From positions 43,842 through 107,841 of the forward strand of contig NZ_JAFFSU010000029.1 in the NCBI RefSeq assembly GCF_017948455.1: a DNA stretch of 64,000 nt, given 5' to 3'. The stretch comes from Streptomyces sp. GESEQ-4. Its GTDB lineage: Bacteria; Actinomycetota; Actinomycetes; Streptomycetales; Streptomycetaceae. Under the pieces are notes generated by a model. The model saw nothing but the letters and a program-made list of their open reading frames with translations. It had not been told where the DNA came from and ran no database searches. Each line of letters opens with the position of its first letter. Position 1 is the stretch's first letter. Below, one piece after another: positions 24,601-32,572 of this stretch. Made by a program: the position numbers and the translations under genes.

Positions 24601-25456
24601 CCACCCCAGCCCCCACGCCGCCGGGCGCGGACGGTGTCCGGACGCTGCCCCGGCGTCCAGGGACGCGATGGCCGACCGGGGGGATACCGGTTCGCAAGGG
24701 TGCTGCCGGAGCAGGACGCCGCGGACGGGGAACGTGACGCCGCGCACGGGTCTGTGCGTGCGGGACTGGCGGCGTGGTGCGTCCGGCGGCCGCACCAGGA
24801 GCCGGATGAGGCGGGCACCGGCCTGCGGGCCGAACCGCTGCGGCGCCGCGGTCCGCAGGAGACGTCCCGACTGCCCGCAGGCGCGGACCGGCCGGACCTA
24901 ACAGGCCGGGCGCGAGCAGCGTCCCGCCGTGCCTGCCGGGGCCGGCCCCCCTTGTGCCCCGCTGACGCTGCACGCCCGCAGCCGAAGACACCTGGCTGAA
25001 CCGCATTACGAGCCGCGGCCGCGTGCAGCCCTCCCTCGTCCGCGAGCGGTCATCGGGTTCCTCCGCGGACACTGCGCGCCCCAGGCACGGCAGGCGGCCG
25101 CTGGGTCTGGAACCGTGCCGCAACTGAGCTCGAAGTTCCGCAGCACGTACGGGACTTGCCGGCCTGCCGCTCCTAGGGTGGAGCCCGCAAGTCCCCCCTG
25201 GGCGTGCCCGCCGCTCTCATCCCCCGACGGCGGGCACGCCCGCCTTGAGCACCGGGGGGCGAGGGCCGTCCACGATCCGTTTCCCGACTGCCTGCGCACC
25301 GCGTGGGACAGCCGTCCGGACCGCCTGCCCGGGGCGGGCGCGATGCCCGGGCGACGGCGGAGCCCCTTCCGCGCGGCCGGCATACCTCGGATGACCGCGG
25401 CCACCAGCGGCGGCCGGGAGCGAGCGGGAGCCCGCAGGAATTTCTAGGAGGAGCCG
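24601..25456 (+). promoter_or_regulatory. 856-bp non-coding stretch with promoter copy 3
   Basis: No supported gene. It holds GCTCGAAGTTCCGCAG at 25128-25143 and, 29 bases after TTCCG, CTCCTAGGGT at 25170-25179, nearly identical to the copy before the flavin oxidase. The rest, 24601-25120, shows only shadow ORFs. The leader to the next start is ~270 nt. Confidence 0.6.
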
Positions 25457-26233
25457 GTGAGACGGACCGAGGAGTTCGAGGAGCTGCGGCCGCTGCTGTT
25501 CGCGATCGCCCACCGGATCCTGGGCAGCGCGAGCGAGGCGGACGACGCCGTCCAGGCGACCTGGCTGCGCTGGGCGGCCACCCCGACGCGGCCCGCGTCG
25601 ACCGAGGGCCATCTCGCGGCCGAGGTCACCCGGATCAGTACCGATGCCCTGCGGTCGGCCCACCTGCGCCGGGAGGGGCCTGGCGGGCCCTGGCCCGCCG
25701 AGCCGCTGCTGGGTGGCTTCCGTCAGGACCCCGAGCGGCCGGTGGAGCTGGCCGACTCGCTGCTGACGGCGGCCCTGCTGGTGCTCGAGCGGCTCTCCCC
25801 GCTCGAGCGCGCGGTCTTCGTGCTGCGGGAGGCGTTCGGGTGCAGCATCCGCGAGATCGCATCGGCCATAGGGTGCTCGCAGGCCGCCTGCCGCCAGCTC
25901 GTCGCCGCGATCGCCCTGGCCAGCGACGGTGGCCGCGAGCCCCTGCCCTGGCCCTCCTACATAGCCGGCGCCCACAACGTGGCCCGGCTGCTCGCGGCGA
26001 TCGTCCCTGCGCTGCTGCACGTCGGCGTCACGCTGGAAGAGCGCCTGGTCAACGGCCGGCCCGGTTCGGTCTTCCGCGACCGCAACGGCAAGATCCTCAA
26101 CGCCCTGGCACTCGACGTCTTCGAAGGACGGATCAAAGAGATCCACTTCGTCGTCAACCCCGACGAGCCCGGGCGCCCGGATCCCGTGGCCGAGGCCTAC
26201 GCGATCATCCGCGAGGCGAACCGGGCCCGCTGA
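25457..26233 (+). CDS. Shortened ECF41-like sigma factor B
   Basis: A 258-residue protein, GTG start after AGGAGGAG. It aligns with the intact paralogue through region 2 (IAHRILGSASEADDAVQATWLRW) and region 4 (LERLSPLERAVFVLREAFGCSIREIASAIGCSQAACRQL), then lacks ~45 residues (the RARR tail, the first helix of the SnoaL-like domain and DGGGK) and resumes at YIAGAHNVARLLAAIVPALL. The WLPEP linker reads WPAEP, and NPDKL reads NPDEP. Same deletion and same promoter box as the gene at 21460, so the two form a subfamily. Confidence 0.82.
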   Translation: MRRTEEFEELRPLLFAIAHRILGSASEADDAVQATWLRWAATPTRPASTEGHLAAEVTRISTDALRSAHLRREGPGGPWPAEPLLGGFRQDPERPVELADSLLTAALLVLERLSPLERAVFVLREAFGCSIREIASAIGCSQAACRQLVAAIALASDGGREPLPWPSYIAGAHNVARLLAAIVPALLHVGVTLEERLVNGRPGSVFRDRNGKILNALALDVFEGRIKEIHFVVNPDEPGRPDPVAEAYAIIREANRAR

Positions 26234-26392
26234 GCCGCCACACCTCCCCACACGCCCACACGTGCGCTGGGGACACCGAAAATCCAGCCGGCGGCTCCTG
26301 ACGCCCGCTTCGAACGCGGACCGCTCGCCGGGCGAAGCGAGGGGCGCCGGTGGACGCGGCGTCAGGCTGCGGGCCGCCTGCTGGCGGGGAAG

Positions 26393-27049
26393 CTAGTGCC
26401 CGCGGCTCGTGGCGGAGGCGAAGCCCAGCCAGGTGTGGCGGTTGCCCCACCAGCACCAGCCGACCTTCGGGGCGTTGCGCCGCTTCGAGCCGTCCCGCCC
26501 TGTGCCGTTGCTGATCCAGATCGCCGGGGTGCGGGCGTCCAGGGTGCCGTTCGCCTTGCGCAGCCGGGAGCCGATGGTCATGAAGCAGCGGTTGCGTTCG
26601 AGGACGGCCGGCTGCTGGAGCACCCAGTGGATGCCCTCGGTGAGCAGCAGCGGGGTGCGGTCCTCCTTGGACAGGGCGGGCAGGGCCTCGTTGGGGCTCC
26701 AGTTGGCCAGGTGGTCGCCGCGGTCGAGGCCGGCGACGAGGTAGAGGGGAGCGTCAGGCAGCTCGACGGCGTGGGGGGCGAAGCGGTCGACGTCGGGCAT
26801 GTCGGTGACGACGAAGCCGGGCTTGCCCTCGTGGCGGAGCAGCGGTGCGAGGACGGAGGCGGGGGCGCGGTCCGGGTGGACGGCGAGCAGGGCATCGCCG
26901 CCGGCACTGCCGGCGTCCTCGGCGAACGTACGCAGCGCGTCGGCGGGTATCCCCGCGAGCTCATGCACCCCAAGCTCGATCAGGTGCTCTGCCTGGGCGG
27001 TGAGCTGCGGGAGAGGGGAGGACGCGGCGGCGGATGACGTGTCGGGCAA
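26393..27049 (-). CDS. DUF5701-like protein
   Basis: About 218 residues of unknown function, resembling the actinobacterial DUF5701 family: LIELGVHELAGIPADALR near the start and PLYLVAGLDRGDHLANWSPNEALP, then PLLLTEGIHWVLQQPAVLERNRCFMTIGSRL and a C-terminal VGWCWWGNRHTWLGFASA. No signal peptide or membrane span. TTG 27049 with GAGGAG upstream is preferred; a longer frame begins at TTG 27109. Single gene, no functional context. Confidence 0.7.
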   Translation of the reverse strand: MPDTSSAAASSPLPQLTAQAEHLIELGVHELAGIPADALRTFAEDAGSAGGDALLAVHPDRAPASVLAPLLRHEGKPGFVVTDMPDVDRFAPHAVELPDAPLYLVAGLDRGDHLANWSPNEALPALSKEDRTPLLLTEGIHWVLQQPAVLERNRCFMTIGSRLRKANGTLDARTPAIWISNGTGRDGSKRRNAPKVGWCWWGNRHTWLGFASATSRGH

Positions 27050-27520
27050 GGCACTCCTCGGTTCGCGGGGCGGATTCAACCGGTCTTCAGCAGTGGGACT
27101 TGAGATCAACGACTCTGGCCTGACGGCATGTTCCCAGCGCGGTGTGACGTCGCGCCAGACGCGGCTTTCAGCCGTCGGCGATGCCTGTACGGCCGGTGAG
27201 CCGGGGCCGGTGGCCCGGTTCCCGAGGGCAGCCCATGGCCCGGAACGGCGCGCGGCTGCGGCCGCTCTCCCGGACTGCGGACCCGCCTCTCACGCAACCG
27301 GTGAGCCGGGTGAACTCACGCGGTGCGACCCGTGGTTGCCTCCCGCACAGATCCCGCTCGGCTCCGCGCGGACGGCGAGAGGGCCAGCACCGGCGGCTGG
27401 CGGCCGGCCACACGCGCGGGACCACGGCCAGGACCGCCAGCGTTCTCAACTCGCTGCAGCGGGCGGTTCGATCGGCCTGGCGACGTGTGTCACCGTCTCG
27501 TCGCACACCGGGGGGATGAC
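27050..27520. other. 471-bp gap, no gene seen
   Basis: Only shadow ORFs rich in Arg and Pro on both strands. It presumably contains the promoter of the DUF5701-like gene; no consensus is recognised. Confidence 0.5.
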
Positions 27521-28021
27521 CTATGCCGCGAGGACGGACGCGGCCACCGGCCCCTGCTGTGTCAGGGGCCGGTGGGCCCGGCCGCGGCGGGCGGCGAAGA
27601 CGTACAGACGCAGGACGACGAAGCGGGCCGTACCGGCCAGACCGCAGGCGCCGAGGTAGACGATCTGCTCGGCCGGCAGGCCGGGGGAGGGCTGCACCAG
27701 ATGCAGGACGTACACGGCCATGCTGGTCGCCAGATAGGCGGCGACGGCCGAGCCCGCCGACTGCCCGTGCTCCCGCCAGCTAGCGCCGCGCCCTGTGGCG
27801 AAGGTGTAGCGGGCGTGGAGCTCGGTGCACAGCAGGGTGGAGGCGGCGGTGATGACCGCGTTCGAGACCGCCCAGGGCATGGCCAGAGCCAGCAGCGGCA
27901 CGGCGAAGCTGGACAGGACTCCGATGCCGCCTCCGAAGAGCACGAACCGCAGGAACGAGGCGAGGGGTCCGGGGCCGGCCGGCGTCGCCGGCCCGGGCCG
28001 GCACGCGCGTGGCGACGTCAT
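27521..28021 (-). CDS. GtrA-like membrane protein
   Basis: A 166-residue protein with four hydrophobic segments (FLRFVLFGGGIGVLSSFAVP; MPWAVSNAVITAASTLLC; AGSAVAAYLATSMAVYVLHL; EQIVYLGACGLAGTARFVVLR) and the arrangement of GtrA family proteins, which are linked to export or flipping of lipid-linked sugars. ATG 28021 with AAGGAG upstream. A terminator-like hairpin lies inside its last ~20 codons. It follows a 64-residue small gene by 43 bp. Confidence 0.75.
   Translation of the reverse strand: MTSPRACRPGPATPAGPGPLASFLRFVLFGGGIGVLSSFAVPLLALAMPWAVSNAVITAASTLLCTELHARYTFATGRGASWREHGQSAGSAVAAYLATSMAVYVLHLVQPSPGLPAEQIVYLGACGLAGTARFVVLRLYVFAARRGRAHRPLTQQGPVAASVLAA
27544..27575 (-). terminator. Hairpin within the GtrA-like 3' end
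   Basis: CCACCGGCCCCTG and CAGGGGCCGGTGG pair perfectly (13 bp, 6-base loop) 23 bases before the stop codon. Its position inside the coding region suggests the frame runs on through an older terminator, or that the tail was acquired later. Confidence 0.6.
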
Positions 28022-28064
28022 GGGCGTGCTCCTTTCTGGCGGGGCGTCAGGGGCGTTGGGGGCC

Positions 28065-28259
28065 TTACAGGCTGCGGGCCGTGATGTCGCCGTGCTGGGT
28101 GGTGGCGTAGAGGGTGAAGCCGGCGCCGCGGAACTCGGCGTCGGCCGCCTTCGCCTCGACGCGGGAGCCGGCGGGCAGGACCTCGACGGTGGTGTCGGTG
28201 CGGTCGGCGGGGATGCCGAGGACGACGGAGACGGGGGCGGAGGTGGCGTACTGCTTCAT
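28065..28259 (-). CDS. Small hypothetical protein (64 aa)
   Basis: Starts MKQYATSAPVSVVLGIPAD and ends DITARSL; not recognised. Slightly acidic, no membrane segment. AAGGA lies 9 bases before ATG 28259. It reads into the GtrA-like gene, probably as one transcript from the AT-rich palindromic region at 28304-28430. Confidence 0.6.
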   Translation of the reverse strand: MKQYATSAPVSVVLGIPADRTDTTVEVLPAGSRVEAKAADAEFRGAGFTLYATTQHGDITARSL

Positions 28260-28303
28260 GGGGTGATCCTTCGACTCGTCGTTTCTGATGACAGAAACGC
28301 TAC

Positions 28304-28430
28304 GTTGCATTCAATGATCCGGCAACAGAATCGTTGCGCACATTCATCATAAACGCAGGTTAAAGCCGAGAAATCGTTGCAACGACTCTGGATGTAATGC
28401 AACAGTGTCTGCTTCGTTCATTGCAATGAA
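28304..28430. promoter_or_regulatory. AT-rich operator region with TTGCAA palindromes
   Basis: In an otherwise GC-rich sequence, this block has two perfect palindromes centred on TTGCAA or ATTGCAAT: TCGTTGCAACGA (28374-28385) and TTCATTGCAATGAA (28417-28430), centred 44 bp apart. Half-sites CGTTGCATTC (28304) and ATCGTTGCGC (28330) lie nearer the 64-aa gene. The layout suits a dimeric regulator controlling divergent transcription. Confidence 0.55.
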
Positions 28431-28444
28431 TGGAGGTGAACGCT

Positions 28445-28594
28445 ATGCCGGGCCCCGGGGTCGACCCGGCAGCACGGGCGTCCCGCCGGGACGCGGGCGA
28501 GGGAGCGGACGCACTGAGCTCTTTCAGCGTGCAGACCGGCGGATACGTCACTCAATCCGCACACGGGCGGCGCCTCCGCGCCAAGAACACCTGA
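28445..28594 (+). CDS. Short ORF (49 aa) with strong ribosome-binding site
   Basis: Starts MPGPGVDPAARASRR and ends GRRLRAKNT. GGAGGTGA lies 5 bases before ATG 28445, directly after the palindrome at 28417-28430. Function unknown. It could be a real small protein divergent from the 64-aa gene, or the stub of a longer gene cut off by the transposase remnant that follows. Confidence 0.4.
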   Translation: MPGPGVDPAARASRRDAGEGADALSSFSVQTGGYVTQSAHGRRLRAKNT

Positions 28595-28744
28595 AAGTGG
28601 CCTGGGTCACTCTCTGGTGGTGGCGCGCTGGGCGGAGCCCCCGACGGGCGCGCGGACGGCGCCGTGGTGGGCCCGGAAGAGGCGGGCATCCTTCGGTGAG
28701 CGGGCGTGAGGGCCGCCACGGGAGGGGGGAGATGGTCAACGCCA

Positions 28745-29340
28745 GCCTGTATCAGGCCCGGTGGGCCGGCGGTGGCGCTGCCTGCCGCACGGCCTCCGCC
28801 CTGCACCGCCGTCCACTACTACGGCAAGTGGCGTGACGACGGCACCGACCAGGCCGTGGGTGCCTTGCTCAACGCGCTCCAGGAGAAGACCGGACTGGAT
28901 CCGGGCAAGAAGAGCCGGGGCTGCAAGCGGGGCATCGTCACTGACGCGCCGGACTGCTCATCGCCGTGATCGTGGTCGCCGGATCCGTCCACGACAACGC
29001 CACCGGCATCACACTGCTCAACAAGGTGGCTGCCGGCAGCACGGGCGTGACCCAGGGCTGGGTGGACGCCGGGTTCAAGAACGCCGTCACTGCCCATGGC
29101 CGCACCCCGGGCGTCGACGTCGAGGTCGGGCAACGCACGCCGCAGACAAGCGGGTTCGCGCCGGACTCGAAGCCGAAACGCCGGGTCACCCGCGTCATTC
29201 CGGCTCAGCCGACCGGTGCGCGAGGCGGGTTGGTCGGCCGTGGTCATGCTCGGCGCGGGCTTGCTCATCAAGGAGGCCGAGCTACGCCGCGCGTAAGCCG
29301 GCCGGGTCTTCGCGATCAGGGCCGATCGACGTTGCCTTAA
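28745..29340 (+). pseudogene. Decayed IS5-type transposase
   Basis: Pieces of an IS5-family transposase in different frames: WRCLPHGLRP, then VHYYGKWRDDGTDQAVGALL in another frame, then GLLIAVIVVAGSVHDNATG, TGVTQGWVDAGFKNAV and VDVEV in a third. A central segment with a catalytic Asp and the C-terminus are missing. It marks old mobile DNA at the left border of region 3. 29341-29600 beyond it shows nothing recognisable. Confidence 0.7.
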
Positions 29341-29605
29341 GAGTCAACCCGAGCGCTGCTCGCGAGGGTCGTCCGGGCCTTTGGCCAATCAATGTCATCG
29401 ACCTTGTTGAGCGTCATGGCCGAAGCGGCGGAGCCCTGGCTTACAGCAGAAGTGAGGTCGAGGTGTGAGCGCATGTCATCTCCAGACGGACGGGACTGGT
29501 GGTGAGAAGCGATGTGAAGAACTGCTGAACGGGCAGGTCATGCCCGGCTTGAGCATCATGGCCCGGTAGTGGGCGGCCTCATTGCGGTGTGGGGTGGTAT
29601 TGGTA

Positions 29606-29711
29606 TTGCCAACATTGTTAAAGTCAAAGGCAACATCGAGTTGCACATTTTGCGTCTCTAATCTCCATCCTGGCAATCGATCTTGTCATCAGTTGTTCGA
29701 GCGGTTACTCT
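29606..29711 (+). promoter_or_regulatory. Promoter and TTGCC/GGCAA sites of the regulator gene
   Basis: A promoter with -35 TTGTCA (29683-29688) and -10 TACTCT (29706-29711), 17-bp spacing, puts the transcript start at the GTG 29720, that is leaderless. Upstream are TTGCC (29606), GGCAA (29629), and GGCAA-N6-TTGTC (29672-29687) that covers the -35. These are related to the exact TTGCC-N6-GGCAA sites further right, suggesting autoregulation. Confidence 0.55.
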
Positions 29712-29719
29712 GAGGCACG

Positions 29720-31048
29720 GTGGGCATGGGGTATCCCATCCCGGAATGGAATGCGGGACTCAACATGACTCAAGAGTCATCCTTCGGGTTGCGCCTGCGG
29801 GCCCTGAGGCAGCAACAAGGACTCTCTCAGGCCGCGTTGGCCGGTGGGGAAATCTCGACGGGGTACCTATCACGTCTCGAGTCGGGCTCCAGGCAGCCGA
29901 CCGAGCGGGTGATCGTCTACCTGGCCGAGCGACTGGGAGTCGACCGATCGGCCTTTGACATCCTGCCGCGCAGCAGCTCGCTGACGCAGGCCCTGAGCAT
30001 CGCGGCCACCACGGACAATGACGCGGCCGTCGAGGACCTCATCGAAGTGCTGGGCACGGCACAGGACGAGGACCCGCTGTTGCGCTGGCAGGCCATGTGG
30101 CTGATCGCCGGGTACTGGCGGCGGCGTGGTGACCGTGCGGCGGAGGAGAACTGCCTGGCGGACACCGCGAAGATCGCGGACGAGCTGGAGATCCCCGCAC
30201 TGCAGTGCAGGTCCAGGACCCAGCTGGCGCGCTGTCTGCGGTCCACCGGACAGGCCGCGCGGGCCCTCGAGCTCGCGGTGGCCGCCTACGAGGGAGCCAA
30301 GCGCGCCGAACTGCCCGTGTCCGACACGGGAGACGCGCTGCTGGCGCTCGTCTCGGCCGAAGCCGAGGCCGGCAGGCTGCCCGATGCCCAGGCGCATGTG
30401 CAGGAACTGGTCGAGCTCGTCGCGGACGGTTCGTCCACGATGCGTGCCGAGGCCTTGTGGGCGGCGGCCACGGTCTCCTCCCGCCGCGGGGACGACGAGG
30501 CCGCGCGCGAGTACCTCCAGAAGGCGATGCAAACGCTGGACAGCCGCGTCGATCTCGTCCTGTGGGCGAGGCTCAGGCTGGCCGCCGCGTCGCTGTATCT
30601 GCAGTCCAGTCCGGCGCTCACCGTTCGCGCCCGTGAATGCCTGGAGGAAGCGGAGAAGGCCCTCTCGCTGGTCGGCACACCGGTCCAGGCGCAGGAACTG
30701 CTGGCGCTGCAGGCACATCTCGCGTTCGAGGAAGGTCGTTTCGCGGATGCCCGGGAGGCGCACGACCGGCTGGACTTCGACAAGTTGATGCTGGCCTATC
30801 GGGACCGCATCCGGTTGCGGACGCTCGACAGTCTGCTGCTGATCGTGGAGGGCCGCCAGGAGGAAGGGCTTGGCCGGCTCAAGCAGTTGGGCGAGGACGC
30901 TCGTCGTAACTCGAATCTGGACCTGGCTGCCGAGATCTGGCGTGTCCTGGCCGAGACGCTGGAGAAGAACGAGCGGCACAAGACAGAGAAGAACGAGCGG
31001 CCGAGGGCGGCGAGGAGCGAGCGGCCCAGGGCGGCGAAGAAGCGCTGA
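29720..31048 (+). CDS. XRE-type HTH regulator with TPR-like C-terminus
   Basis: A 442-residue protein. N-terminal Cro/C1 helix-turn-helix (LRLRALRQQQGLSQAALAGGEISTGYLSRLESGSRQPT), then an all-helical repeat region from ~100 to 400 typical of TPR-containing transcription factors, and a Lys/Arg/Glu repeat tail (KNER...RPRAA). Family role: DNA binding gated by a ligand or peptide on the TPR part. It is the only regulator inside region 3, and its own promoter carries variants of the boxes found through the locus. The leaderless GTG 29720 is chosen; ATG 29726 or 29765 are alternatives. Confidence 0.85.
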   Translation: MGMGYPIPEWNAGLNMTQESSFGLRLRALRQQQGLSQAALAGGEISTGYLSRLESGSRQPTERVIVYLAERLGVDRSAFDILPRSSSLTQALSIAATTDNDAAVEDLIEVLGTAQDEDPLLRWQAMWLIAGYWRRRGDRAAEENCLADTAKIADELEIPALQCRSRTQLARCLRSTGQAARALELAVAAYEGAKRAELPVSDTGDALLALVSAEAEAGRLPDAQAHVQELVELVADGSSTMRAEALWAAATVSSRRGDDEAAREYLQKAMQTLDSRVDLVLWARLRLAAASLYLQSSPALTVRARECLEEAEKALSLVGTPVQAQELLALQAHLAFEEGRFADAREAHDRLDFDKLMLAYRDRIRLRTLDSLLLIVEGRQEEGLGRLKQLGEDARRNSNLDLAAEIWRVLAETLEKNERHKTEKNERPRAARSERPRAAKKR

Positions 31049-31088
31049 CCGGCCGGGCCGCACGGGACCCGGGACCTGGTGAAGCATG

Positions 31089-31133
31089 ACCGCACCCGTC
31101 ATCGGCGCATGCCGCGTCGATGACGGGTGCGGT
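31089..31133. terminator. Convergent terminator
   Basis: ACCGCACCCGTCATCG and its exact complement (16 bp) around a 13-base loop, between the regulator and the leftward aminotransferase. Confidence 0.8.
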
Positions 31134-31153
31134 TCGCGTCCGGCCCTGGCCGG

Positions 31154-32476
31154 TCACCCGGCGACGTCCGCCAGTGCTTGTTCGAGGCGGGCGACGATCA
31201 GGTCCACTCCCTCGATGTCGATGGTCAGCGGCGGCGCGATCAGCACGCAGTGTCCCTGCGGGCCCTGCCTGCGGAGCAACAGTCCCCGTTCCTGGGCGCG
31301 GTCCAGCACCTGTTGGGCTTTCTCGGCGGATGTCATCTCCACGATCACGGCGAGACCGAGACCGCGTACGTCCGCCACCTCTTCGGTGTTGGCCAGCGGG
31401 GCCAGCCGGGTGCGCAGGCGGTCGCCGAAGTAGTCGGCATGGGCCACCAGGTTGTCCCGCTCCAGGACGTCCAGCGTGGCCAGCGCGGCGGCGCACCCCA
31501 CCGCGTGCCCGGAGTTGGTGTGGCCGTAGCGGATGCCGCCGATCACGGGGTCACGGCCGAAGCTCTCATAGATGCGCTGCTGGACGGTCACCGCCGCCAG
31601 CGGTACGTAACCGCTGGTGAGCCCCTTGCTGGTGATGAGGATGTCGGGTTCGACATCCTCGCGCTGACAGGCGAACATGCGCCCACTGCGGCCGTACGCC
31701 GTAAAGACCTCGTCCAGTACGAGCAGTATCCCCGCCGCGTCGCAGCGTTCGCGCAGCCCGCTCAGGAACCCGGGCGGGAGGACGATGCCCCCGCCGACGT
31801 TGAGGAAGGGCTCGACCACCACGGCGGCGGGCAGGTCGGCCGGATCGTCGCCGATGGCCCGGTCGAAGGCGTCCAGCAGGAGCGGAAGCGCGGCCGGGGC
31901 GCGTGCTTCACGCGGCGCCACGGGCAGTTCCACGCGGGTGACGGGCAAGGGGGCGCGGAACGGGTGCGCCACGCGTGGCAGCGCGGACAGACCGCGGCTC
32001 AGCAGCGTCGAACCGTGGTAACCGAGGGCGAAGGTGACCATCCGTGAGCGGGACATGCCCAGGTGGGACCAGTAGCTGGTGGCGATCAGCATCGCGGCGT
32101 CGAAGCCCTCGGAACCACTGTTGACGAACAGCGTCCGTGACAGATCGGGTGGCAGGTACGAGGCCAGGCGCTCGGCGAGCAGCCCGGCCGGCTCATTGCT
32201 GCCCCGGGACAGATCGAAGTGGTGCAGCCGGCCGAGCTGGCGGGCGATGGCCGCGGTCACCTCGGGGTGGGCATAACCGCAGACGGCGCTCAGTGCCGAA
32301 CTGGTGCCGTCGATGTACTCCTTGCCGTCGGCGTCCCAGACCCGGTAGCCCGCGCCATGGTGGAGCATCAGCTCGGACCGGTCGACCGTCAGTGGTGTCC
32401 AGGTGTGCCACAGATGACTGCGGTCCCGTGCCCGTACGGCCTCGATGGACTCGATCGTGTCGCTCTCGGTTTGCAT
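31154..32476 (-). CDS. Class III PLP aminotransferase
   Basis: A 440-residue enzyme. Fold type I class III landmarks: NSGSEGFDAAM (phosphate site), ALGYHGSTLLSRG, LDEVFTAYGRSG (PLP-ring Asp) and ITSKGLTSGYVPL with the Schiff-base Lys. Reaction: omega-amino transfer to an aldehyde or ketone, in natural-product loci often on a sugar, cyclitol or unusual amino acid precursor. It follows the glycosyltransferase at 33724 by 96 bp on the same strand and is probably co-transcribed. Confidence 0.92.
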   Translation of the reverse strand: MQTESDTIESIEAVRARDRSHLWHTWTPLTVDRSELMLHHGAGYRVWDADGKEYIDGTSSALSAVCGYAHPEVTAAIARQLGRLHHFDLSRGSNEPAGLLAERLASYLPPDLSRTLFVNSGSEGFDAAMLIATSYWSHLGMSRSRMVTFALGYHGSTLLSRGLSALPRVAHPFRAPLPVTRVELPVAPREARAPAALPLLLDAFDRAIGDDPADLPAAVVVEPFLNVGGGIVLPPGFLSGLRERCDAAGILLVLDEVFTAYGRSGRMFACQREDVEPDILITSKGLTSGYVPLAAVTVQQRIYESFGRDPVIGGIRYGHTNSGHAVGCAAALATLDVLERDNLVAHADYFGDRLRTRLAPLANTEEVADVRGLGLAVIVEMTSAEKAQQVLDRAQERGLLLRRQGPQGHCVLIAPPLTIDIEGVDLIVARLEQALADVAG

Positions 32477-32572
32477 GGCGTGCCTGCCTCCGCAGATTCG
32501 TCGTATCGGGCGGGTGGTTGCGACAACCGCGCGGGCGGCGACTGGGCACCCACCGACCTCATGGGCGGGCTT

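Noticed and set aside
28304..28430. CRISPR-like or direct-repeat array
   Set aside because: Only a few short palindromic sites with different lengths and no regular spacers. No CRISPR array was seen anywhere in the window.
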